DNA from: an uncultured Collinsella sp.
GTDB taxonomy: Bacteria; Actinomycetota; Coriobacteriia; Coriobacteriales; Coriobacteriaceae
DNA: 17,761 bases
Assembly: GCA_902492855.1 (NCBI GenBank)
Contig: CABUMU010000034.1
Span: 1-17,761 of the forward strand
Direction of reading: 5' to 3'
Position numbers and translations under genes: made by a program. Below the pieces are notes generated by a model that worked only from the letters and a program-made list of their open reading frames with translations, was not told where the DNA came from and searched no databases. Positions 4,701-11,945 of the stretch are shown here, in pieces (the first letter of the stretch is position 1; each line of letters opens with the position of its first letter).

Positions 4701-6947
4701 ATGATGGGATCAAACGTGAGCGATACAAAGCTAAAGCCAACGGCTAAAAAGCCCGCAACCCGCAAACCGGCTCCGCACGCACCGGAGCTCTCCAAGGACG
4801 ATGTCTATCTGTTTGGCATTGGTATGTGGGAGCGCAGCTGGGAAAAGATGGGCGCGCATCCCGACACACAGAACCGTACGCGCGGCTGGCGCTTTTGCGT
4901 TTGGGCGCCCGACGTTAAGAGCGTCCACGTTATCGGTGAATTCAACAATTGGGATGAACAAGCCAACCCGTTGGTGCCCGTGCACACTAGCGCTATCTGG
5001 GAAGGCTTTATTCCTGGCGCAGAGCAGGGCCAGCTCTATAAATACCTCATCGAGACCAACGAGGGCGAAAAACTCTACAAGGCCGATCCTTATGCCTTTA
5101 AGGCCGAGTGCCCTCCGGGTACCGCGAGCGTGCTGTGGACCCTGGATGGCTACAAGTGGAACGACGCCACGTGGCTCAAACGCCGCGCCGGCCACAACCA
5201 CATGTCGCAGCCGCTTAACATCTACGAGGTGCATATTGGCTCGTGGAAGCGCCACGGCGATGCGCCGCAGGGCGAGCCGGACGAGTACGGCAACTACCCC
5301 GGCCCCATGGACCCCTTCCCCGCGCAGCGCGGCGAGTTCTACACTTACGACGACCTGTCGGTGGAGCTCGTGGACTACGTGCGCGACATGGGCTACACGC
5401 ATATCGAGGTCATGCCGCTCATGGAACACCCCTTCGACGGCTCCTGGGGCTACCAGACGACCGGCTACTACGCCGCCACGTCGCGCTACGGCAACCCGCA
5501 GCAGCTCATGCACTTTATCGATGCGTGCCACGAGGCGGGCATCGGCGTGATCATGGACTGGGTGCCCGGCGGTTTTTGCGCCGACTCCCACGGCCTTGCC
5601 ACCTTTAACGGCCATATGCTGTTTGAGCACGAGATTCACCCCAACTGGGGCACGCATAAGTTTGACTTCGCCCGCGGCGAGGTCCGCTCCTTCCTGGTCT
5701 CCAACGTGCTGTACTGGCTCGAGAACTTCCACGTTGACGGCATTCGCATGGACGGCGTGTCCAGTATGCTGTACCTCAACTTTGGCATTGACGATCCCAG
5801 CCAAAAGAAGTTCAACAAGTACGGTACCGAGGAGGACCTGGACGCCAGCGCGTTTATCCGCCAGGTCAACTGTGCTGTTGAGGCGCACTACCCCGACGTG
5901 ATGATGATGGCCGAGGAGTCCACCGCGTGGCCGCTCGTGACCTACCCGCCGCAGGACGGCGGCCTGGGTTTCCACTACAAGTGGGACATGGGCTGGATGA
6001 ACGACACCCTGCACTACATGCAGACCGATTTTCCGTGGCGCCCCGGCAACCACGGCCTGCTCACGTTCTCCATCATGTATGCCTTTACCGAGAACTTTAT
6101 CTGTCCGCTGAGCCACGACGAAGTCGTGCACGGCAAGTGCTCGCTCATCGGCCGTATGCCGGGCGACTGGTGGCGCCAGTTTGCCGGCCTGCGCACGCTG
6201 GCCTTCTACCAGATGACGCACCCCGGTGCCAAGCTCAACTTTATGGGCAACGAGATCGGCCAGTTTATTGAATGGCGCTACTACGAGTCCATTCAGTGGT
6301 TCCTGACCGAGGAGTACGAGACCCACCGTCATCATCAGGCGTTCATCAAGGCGCTTAACCACCTGTATACCGCCGAGCCCGCCCTGTACGAGCGCGGCTA
6401 CACCGACGATGGCTTTACCTGGATCGATGCGGACAACTCCAAGCAGTCCATCGTGAGCTTTGTCCGTCAGGGCGAGGACGTCGATGACGACCTGGTGATC
6501 CTGATCAACTTTGACCCGGAGAGCTATGAGAGCTTCCGCGTGGGCGTGCCGCGCGAGGGCGATTGGGAGGTCATCTTTGACTCCGACCGTCCCGAGTTTG
6601 GCGGCAGCGGATACGCCGGCGAGGAACCCTACACCTGCTCGAGCGAGCCCTATCCCTGGAACGGGCAGATGGACTCTATCGAGATTAAGGTGCCCGGCCT
6701 GGCAGGCGTGGTGCTTAAGCGCCGCGGTCCCAGCAGCTATAAGCCGCCCGTGATCGAGGAGCCCAAGAAGGCGGCGCGTAAGCGCACGTCCTCAGTGAAG
6801 CCCAAGGCCGCAGCTGCTAAGAAGGCTCCGGCTAAGGCGAAGGCTGCCAAGCCCGCCGCCAAGGCTTCGGCCAAGTCCACCACGGCCAAGAAGGCTGCTT
6901 CCAAGGCCAAGGCAGCTGCCGTTAAGGATCCTGCCAAGAAAGCGTAA
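4701..6947 (+). CDS. glgB: 1,4-alpha-glucan (glycogen) branching enzyme with Lys/Ala-rich C-terminal tail
   Basis: GlgB cleaves an alpha-1,4 chain and rejoins it in an alpha-1,6 link, making glycogen branches. With 748 residues it shows a short basic N-terminus, a CBM48 domain (about 58-150, WRFCVWAPDVKSVHVIGEFN), a GH13 barrel and a C-terminal beta domain. The catalytic residues are visible: Asp351 in DGIRMDGV, Glu405 in MAEEST and Asp473 in LSHDEVVHG; their spacing matches E. coli GlgB (405/458/526). The loop DWVPGGFCADSHGL departs from the usual PAHFxxDxHGL. Residues from about 684 form a 65-residue Lys/Ala/Pro tail (KKAARKR, PAKAKAAKPAAKAS) not needed for the fold. The start is uncertain: ATG 4701 or 4704, or GTG 4716 (VSDTKLK) with GGGA 7 nt upstream; TTG 4656 has no ribosome-binding site. 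It is the first gene of the glycogen cluster. Confidence 0.96.
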   Translation: MMGSNVSDTKLKPTAKKPATRKPAPHAPELSKDDVYLFGIGMWERSWEKMGAHPDTQNRTRGWRFCVWAPDVKSVHVIGEFNNWDEQANPLVPVHTSAIWEGFIPGAEQGQLYKYLIETNEGEKLYKADPYAFKAECPPGTASVLWTLDGYKWNDATWLKRRAGHNHMSQPLNIYEVHIGSWKRHGDAPQGEPDEYGNYPGPMDPFPAQRGEFYTYDDLSVELVDYVRDMGYTHIEVMPLMEHPFDGSWGYQTTGYYAATSRYGNPQQLMHFIDACHEAGIGVIMDWVPGGFCADSHGLATFNGHMLFEHEIHPNWGTHKFDFARGEVRSFLVSNVLYWLENFHVDGIRMDGVSSMLYLNFGIDDPSQKKFNKYGTEEDLDASAFIRQVNCAVEAHYPDVMMMAEESTAWPLVTYPPQDGGLGFHYKWDMGWMNDTLHYMQTDFPWRPGNHGLLTFSIMYAFTENFICPLSHDEVVHGKCSLIGRMPGDWWRQFAGLRTLAFYQMTHPGAKLNFMGNEIGQFIEWRYYESIQWFLTEEYETHRHHQAFIKALNHLYTAEPALYERGYTDDGFTWIDADNSKQSIVSFVRQGEDVDDDLVILINFDPESYESFRVGVPREGDWEVIFDSDRPEFGGSGYAGEEPYTCSSEPYPWNGQMDSIEIKVPGLAGVVLKRRGPSSYKPPVIEEPKKAARKRTSSVKPKAAAAKKAPAKAKAAKPAAKASAKSTTAKKAASKAKAAAVKDPAKKA

Positions 6948-7005
6948 CAAAGGTGTTACCACTGTAATTACCCGCCCCGCCGGGGCGTAGGATACAAGTC
7001 ATAAC

Positions 7006-7039
7006 CGTTCCGGGAGAAACATCCCCGGGGGAAGGAACG
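7006..7039 (+). promoter_or_regulatory. Hairpin enclosing the glgP ribosome-binding site
   Basis: CGTTCC (7006-7011) can pair with GGAACG (7034-7039), helped by GGG (7012-7014) with CCC (7023-7026). The right arm includes the Shine-Dalgarno AAGGA (7032-7036) just before ATG 7041. A second hairpin, CGCCCC-GCC-GGGGCG (6973-6987), lies upstream without a T-tract. Together they could modulate translation of glgP relative to glgB. Confidence 0.4.
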
Positions 7040-7040
7040 T

Positions 7041-9467
7041 ATGAATAAGATCTTCGACAACAAGCAGGAGTTTACCGAGCTCTATCGCGATGCCGTCATG
7101 AGCATCAGCGGCAAGAGCGTCGAGGCCGCCAGCGACCTCGACCGCTTTAACGCCCTGGCCAAGCTCGTGGCCGAGAAGGCACGCACCGTTGCCACCAAGA
7201 GCGACGCCCGCGCCACCGCCGAGGGCAAGAAGCGCGTGTACTACTTCTCGATCGAGTTTTTGATCGGCCGCCTGCTCGACAACTACCTGCTCAACTTTGG
7301 CGTGCGCGACATGGTCGCCGAGGCGCTCGACGACATGGGCTTCGATCTGTCCGTCATTGAGAACCAGGAGCCCGATCCGGCTCTGGGCAACGGTGGTCTG
7401 GGCCGTCTTGCCGCATGCTTCCTGGATTCCATGGCAGCCGAGGGCATCGCCGGCTACGGCAACGGCATGCGCTACCGCTACGGCCTGTTTAAGCAGGAGA
7501 TCGTCAACGGCAGCCAGGTCGAGGCTACCGACGAGTGGCTCACCCACGGCTATCCCTGGGAAGTCCGCCGTCAGGATAAGGCCGTGACCATTAAGTTTGG
7601 TGGCCATGTTGAGGGCTTTGAGGAGAATGGCCGCACGTTCTACCGCACGGTGGACACGCAGGATATCCTGGCCGTCCCCTACGACATCCCCGTGGTGGGC
7701 TATGCCGGCGAGACCGTCAACAAGCTGCGCGTCTGGGCCGCCGAGCCGGTCGAGGAGCACTTTGACCTGGAGGCCTTCAACCGCGGCGACTACGCCCTGG
7801 CCGATGCCGAGCGCGCCGAGGCCGAGGCCATCAGCGCCATCCTCTATCCCAACGACGCCGGCGAGCACGGCCGTCTGCTGCGCCTGAAGCAGGAGTACCT
7901 GTTTGTTTCGGCCGGCATCTACAGCCTGCTCGACACCTTTGAGAAGGAGCACGGCGAGAACTGGGAGCTGCTGCCGCAGTTTGTTGCCATCCATACCAAC
8001 GACACCCACCCCGCCATGTGCGGCCCCGAACTCATGCGTATCCTCATCGACGAGAAGAAGCTCGAGTGGGACGACGCCTGGAACATCGTGACGCAGGTCG
8101 TGAGCTACACCAACCACACCATCCTGCCCGAGGCTCTGGAGAAGTGGCCCATCGGCACGTTCTCCAAGCTCCTCCCCCGCGTGTACCAGATCATCGACGA
8201 GATCAGCCGCCGTTGGCACGAGTCGTTCGACACCACGCAGGAGGGCTGGCAGGAGCGTCTGCGCCAGACCGCCATCCTGTGGGACGGCGAGATTCGCATG
8301 GCCAACCTGTCTGTGATCTGCAGCCACAGCGTCAACGGCGTGGCAAAGATTCACTCCGACATCATCAAGAACATCGTGCTCAAGGACTTCTATGCCCTGA
8401 CGCCCGAGAAGTTCAACAACAAGACCAACGGCATCTCGCACCGTCGCTTCTTTGCCGAGGCCAACCCCACCTATGCCAAGCTCGTGACCGAGGCCATTGG
8501 CGACGGCTGGCTGAAGGACGCCTTTGAGCTGGAGAAACTCAAGGAGTTCCAGAACGACACCGAGTTCCTGAAGGCTGTGGGTGCCTCCAAGCGCGCCAAC
8601 AAGGAGCGTCTGGCCGCCTACGTTAAGGCCGAGACCGGTCTGGTCATCGACCCCAATACCGTCTTCGATGTTCAGGTTAAGCGCTTCCACGCCTACAAGC
8701 GCCAGCTCATGAACATCATGAAGGTGATGGACATCTACAACCGTCGCATCGCCGATCCCAACTTCCACGTGACGCCGACGACCTTCATCTTTAGCGGCAA
8801 GGCCGCCTCGAGCTACACCTTTGCCAAGGAGACCATCCGCCTCATTAACTCCGTGGCCGAGGTCATCAACGACGATGCCCGCGTGAATGAGGTCATGAAG
8901 GTCTGCTTTATCCCCAACTTCCGCGTGAGCAACGCCCAGCTCATCTACCCTGCCGCCGAGATCTCGGAGCAGATCTCCACGGCCGGCAAGGAGGCCTCGG
9001 GTACGTCCAACATGAAGCTCATGATGAACGGCGCCATTACGCTGGGTACCCTCGACGGCGCCAACATCGAGATCGCCGACCTGGCCGGCCGCGAGAACGA
9101 GGCCATCTTCGGCCTGACCGCTTCCGAGGTCGAGCAGCTCTGGGCATCCAATAGCTACTTTGCGTGGGATACCCTCAACGGCGATCGCGAGCGTCTGGGC
9201 CACGTGATGGACGAGCTCAAGGACAACACCTTTGCGGGTCTTTCGGGCAACTTCGAGAGCATCTACAACGAGCTCATGAACAACAACGACCCCGACCTGG
9301 TCATGGCCGACTTCCGCAGCTACGTGGATGCATGGGAGAAACTCACCGGCAGCTATGGCGACCAGGAGACCTGGAACCGCAAGGCCCTGCTCAACACCGC
9401 TTCGAGCGGTTGGTTCTCGAGCGACCGCACCATTCGCGAGTACCGCGACGAGATCTGGCACGCGTAA
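7041..9467 (+). CDS. glgP: Glycogen/alpha-glucan phosphorylase
   Basis: GlgP releases glucose-1-phosphate from the non-reducing ends of glycogen or maltodextrins using inorganic phosphate and pyridoxal phosphate (GT35). The 808-residue length is typical. Family signatures include YYFSIEFLIGRLLDNYL, EPDPALGNGGLGRLAACFLD, GNGMRYRYGLF, the EWLTHGYPWE segment, FSGKAASSY and the cofactor site EASGTSNMKLMMNG, in which Lys659 should form the Schiff base with PLP. TLDGANIEI follows as expected. The ATG at 7041 follows AAGGA at 4-5 nt. It is 93 nt after glgB and 107 nt before glgC, in the same direction with no obvious terminator, so operon membership is likely. Unlike GlgB and GlgA it has no basic tail. 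Whether glycogen or maltodextrin is preferred cannot be read, but the location favours glycogen. Confidence 0.97.
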   Translation: MNKIFDNKQEFTELYRDAVMSISGKSVEAASDLDRFNALAKLVAEKARTVATKSDARATAEGKKRVYYFSIEFLIGRLLDNYLLNFGVRDMVAEALDDMGFDLSVIENQEPDPALGNGGLGRLAACFLDSMAAEGIAGYGNGMRYRYGLFKQEIVNGSQVEATDEWLTHGYPWEVRRQDKAVTIKFGGHVEGFEENGRTFYRTVDTQDILAVPYDIPVVGYAGETVNKLRVWAAEPVEEHFDLEAFNRGDYALADAERAEAEAISAILYPNDAGEHGRLLRLKQEYLFVSAGIYSLLDTFEKEHGENWELLPQFVAIHTNDTHPAMCGPELMRILIDEKKLEWDDAWNIVTQVVSYTNHTILPEALEKWPIGTFSKLLPRVYQIIDEISRRWHESFDTTQEGWQERLRQTAILWDGEIRMANLSVICSHSVNGVAKIHSDIIKNIVLKDFYALTPEKFNNKTNGISHRRFFAEANPTYAKLVTEAIGDGWLKDAFELEKLKEFQNDTEFLKAVGASKRANKERLAAYVKAETGLVIDPNTVFDVQVKRFHAYKRQLMNIMKVMDIYNRRIADPNFHVTPTTFIFSGKAASSYTFAKETIRLINSVAEVINDDARVNEVMKVCFIPNFRVSNAQLIYPAAEISEQISTAGKEASGTSNMKLMMNGAITLGTLDGANIEIADLAGRENEAIFGLTASEVEQLWASNSYFAWDTLNGDRERLGHVMDELKDNTFAGLSGNFESIYNELMNNNDPDLVMADFRSYVDAWEKLTGSYGDQETWNRKALLNTASSGWFSSDRTIREYRDEIWHA

Positions 9468-9503
9468 AGGCCACGAGCTCCCCTATGCCAGCACGGCATT
9501 ACT

Positions 9504-9534
9504 CGACGGGTGTGACGTTGCGCCGCGCCCGTCG
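9504..9534 (+). other. Hairpin in the glgP-glgC spacer
   Basis: CGACGGG (9504-9510) and CCCGTCG (9528-9534) form a 7-bp GC-rich stem with a 17-nt loop. No T-run follows, so it is not a standard terminator. It may stabilise or separate transcripts in the cluster. Confidence 0.35.
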
Positions 9535-9574
9535 CTAATGGGTTTAGGAACATCGATGACAAAAGGAGAAATCG

Positions 9575-10723
9575 ATGAGTAAGAAAGAATGCATCGCGAT
9601 GCTCCTCGCAGGAGGACAGGGCAGCCGATTGGGGGCACTCACCCAAAAGATCGCCAAGCCGGCGGTTAGCTTTGGTGGTAAGTTCCGCATTATCGACTTT
9701 TCGCTCTCCAACTGCTCCAACTCGGGCATCGACACGGTGGGCGTTCTGACGCAGTATCGCCCCTACCTGCTGCATGCCTACGTGGGCTCCGGCGAGGCGT
9801 GGGATCTGGACAGCCGCGACGGCGGTGTGTCGATCCTGCCGCCGTACGAGACGCAGACCGGCGGCGCCTGGTATGCGGGCACGGCCGACGCCATTACGCA
9901 GAACCTCGACTACATCAAGGCCAACGACCCCAAGTACGTCCTGATTCTTTCGGGCGATCACCTGTATCGCATGGACTACCGCAAGATGCTCAAGACGCAC
10001 ATTGAGAACAACGCCGACCTCACGGTGAGCGTTATGCCCGTGCCGTGGGAGGAGGCCAGCCGCTTTGGCATCCTGACCACCGACCCCGAGGACGGCCGCA
10101 TCACCAAGTTCACCGAGAAGCCCGATAAGCCCGATTCGAACCTCGCGTCCATGGGCATCTACATCTTCTCGGCCGACGTGCTGATCGAGGCGCTCGAGGA
10201 GGACGCTCTGGACCAGCGCTCGAGCCACGACTTTGGCAAGGACATCATCCCCAAGCTACTCGGCGAGGGCAAGCGCCTGTACAGCTACGAGTTCCACGGC
10301 TTTTGGAAGGACGTCGGCACCATCGCCAGCTTCCACGAGACCTCGATGGACCTGCTGGGCAACAACCCCGAGTTCGATCTGTTCGACAAGCACTTCCCCA
10401 TCATGTCCAACATCACCACGCGTCCGCCGCACTACATTGGCCCGGACGGCCGTCTGGACGACTGCCTGGTCTCCAACGGCTGCAAGATCTACGGCACCGC
10501 TCGCCACTCGATCCTTTCGACCGACGTCATCATCGAGGAGCGCGCCGTGGTCGAGGACTCCGTGCTGCTGCCGGGTGCGCACGTTAAGAGCGGCGCGCAC
10601 ATCTGCCGCGCTATTTTGGGCGAGAACTCCACGGTCGAAGAGGGCGTGAATCTCGGCTCTGTCGATACCACCAAGGATACGGCCGTCGTTGGAAATGACG
10701 TCGTTATCGGGAAGGGGGAATGA
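9575..10723 (+). CDS. glgC: Glucose-1-phosphate adenylyltransferase (ADP-glucose pyrophosphorylase), catalytic subunit
   Basis: GlgC makes ADP-glucose and pyrophosphate from ATP and glucose-1-phosphate, the committed step of bacterial glycogen synthesis. The 382-residue protein has the nucleotidyltransferase signature MLLAGGQGSRLGALT (residues 9-23), KPAVSFGGKFRIIDFSLSN, GTADAITQN, ILSGDHLYRMDY with catalytic Asp128, FGILTTD and FTEKPDKP with Lys182 (the glucose-1-phosphate Lys195 of the E. coli enzyme). A C-terminal left-handed beta-helix of hexapeptide repeats follows (VSNGCKIYG, VVEDSVLLPGAHVKSGAHI). The start is clear: AAAAGGAGAAATCG before ATG 9575. Its stop is only 4 nt before glgD, so translation is probably coupled and the two are expected to form a GlgC/GlgD hetero-oligomer. 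Confidence 0.97.
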   Translation: MSKKECIAMLLAGGQGSRLGALTQKIAKPAVSFGGKFRIIDFSLSNCSNSGIDTVGVLTQYRPYLLHAYVGSGEAWDLDSRDGGVSILPPYETQTGGAWYAGTADAITQNLDYIKANDPKYVLILSGDHLYRMDYRKMLKTHIENNADLTVSVMPVPWEEASRFGILTTDPEDGRITKFTEKPDKPDSNLASMGIYIFSADVLIEALEEDALDQRSSHDFGKDIIPKLLGEGKRLYSYEFHGFWKDVGTIASFHETSMDLLGNNPEFDLFDKHFPIMSNITTRPPHYIGPDGRLDDCLVSNGCKIYGTARHSILSTDVIIEERAVVEDSVLLPGAHVKSGAHICRAILGENSTVEEGVNLGSVDTTKDTAVVGNDVVIGKGE

Positions 10724-10727
10724 TCCG

Positions 10728-11855
10728 ATGATCAATCGCAAGGCCATCGGTTATATCACCGCTAACTACTCTTCGACCTACGGCAGCGTGCTGCTCAAGG
10801 ACCGCCCCATCGCGTCTGTTCCGTTTTTGGGCCGCTACCGCCTGATCGACTTCCCGCTGTCCAACATGATGAATGCCGGCATTAAGACCGTCGGCGTCGT
10901 CATGCCGGGCAACTACCGCTCGCTGATCGACCACGTTGGTTCGGGCAAGGACTGGGGTCTGGACCGCAAGAAGGGCGGCCTGTTCATGGTGCCCGGCAAC
11001 GCGTATGGCACCACCAAGGGCGGCATGCGCTTCTTGCTGCGCGACATTATCTCCAACAAGACACTGTTCCAGCGCTCGGACAAGCCCTACGTTGTGATGA
11101 TGGGCACCAACATCATCTTTAACATGGACCTCAACACCATCATCGACGCGCACGAGAACTCTGGTGCCCAGATGACCGTGGTGTACTGCAAGGCCACGCG
11201 CAACGTCGATGACGAGACCAAGCTGCAGATCAACGAGAACGGCCGTCTGACGGGCGTGAGCGCCGGCGTCGTGTACGGCGACAACGCCTCTATGGACTGC
11301 TGCATCGTCAACCGCGAGACGCTGCTTGAGATTATCGACCACTACCAGGCCGCCGACTATCTGGACCTGCTCGAGGCACTCCAGGGCGACTTTGGCAACA
11401 TCGACGTGTGCAGCTACGAGTACAAGGGCGAGGTCGTGGGCGTGTTTAGCGAGAAGTCGCTGTATCGCCGCAGCATGGACCTGCTCGACCAGACCGTGGC
11501 CGACCAGCTCTTTGACCCCGAGCGCCCGATCCTGACCAAGGCTCACGACGTGCCGCCTTCGCGCTATGCGACCGGCAGCCACGCTTGCAACTCGATCATC
11601 TCGGCCGGCTGCATCATCAAGGGCACCGTGCGCAACTCGATCCTGTCGCGCGGCGTCGTGGTCGAGGAAGGCGCCTCGGTGACCAACTCGATCATCAACC
11701 AGAGCTGCATCATCAAGAGCGGCGCCCGCGTAGAGAACGCCATCCTGGACAAGAACAACGTGGTTCCCACCAACACCGAGCTTCGCGGCACGCCCGAGAA
11801 CATCCTGGTGCTGGGCAAGGCTCCGTTAACTTCCGATACCACGATCGTACGTTAA
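10728..11855 (+). CDS. glgD: Glucose-1-phosphate adenylyltransferase, non-catalytic/regulatory subunit GlgD
   Basis: GlgD is the partner of GlgC described from Bacillaceae, where the pair forms a more active ADP-glucose pyrophosphorylase. The 375 residues keep the fold (FLGRYRLIDFPLSNMMNAG, then a hexapeptide beta-helix such as SIISAGCIIKGTVRNSIL) but have lost active-site motifs. The GGxGxRL loop is replaced by TANYSSTYGSVLLKD, and the SGDH motif by MMGTNIIFNMD, so the catalytic Asp is Asn. This supports a regulatory rather than catalytic role. The ATG at 10728 (MINRKAIGYITANY) is chosen over upstream frames inside glgC; AAGGGGGA lies about 9 nt upstream, within the glgC end. It sits 4 nt after glgC and 90 nt before glgA. 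Confidence 0.95.
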   Translation: MINRKAIGYITANYSSTYGSVLLKDRPIASVPFLGRYRLIDFPLSNMMNAGIKTVGVVMPGNYRSLIDHVGSGKDWGLDRKKGGLFMVPGNAYGTTKGGMRFLLRDIISNKTLFQRSDKPYVVMMGTNIIFNMDLNTIIDAHENSGAQMTVVYCKATRNVDDETKLQINENGRLTGVSAGVVYGDNASMDCCIVNRETLLEIIDHYQAADYLDLLEALQGDFGNIDVCSYEYKGEVVGVFSEKSLYRRSMDLLDQTVADQLFDPERPILTKAHDVPPSRYATGSHACNSIISAGCIIKGTVRNSILSRGVVVEEGASVTNSIINQSCIIKSGARVENAILDKNNVVPTNTELRGTPENILVLGKAPLTSDTTIVR

Positions 11856-11886
11856 CGTTGGCACCGCAACATCGCTCGTAACATGC

Positions 11887-11922
11887 AGAATAGCCGCCCG
11901 GTTAGCGCCAGGCGGCTATTCT
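11887..11922 (+). other. 12-bp hairpin in the glgD-glgA spacer
   Basis: AGAATAGCCGCC (11887-11898) and GGCGGCTATTCT (11911-11922) form a perfect stem with a 12-nt loop, ending 23 nt before the glgA start. There is no T-tract after it, so it is either a weak terminator that tunes glgA expression or an RNA-stability element. Confidence 0.55.
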
Positions 11923-11945
11923 CGAATAACAACATGGGAGACAAT

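Noticed and set aside
4731..6362. 543-residue open frame antisense to glgB
   Set aside because: Shadow of a strongly conserved gene; no recognisable domain and no ribosome-binding site.
6999..9461. 820-residue open frame antisense to glgP
   Set aside because: It exactly mirrors glgP, which has all phosphorylase motifs. Its Val/Leu/His/Gly-rich, motif-free translation is the usual antisense shadow in GC-rich codon-biased genes.
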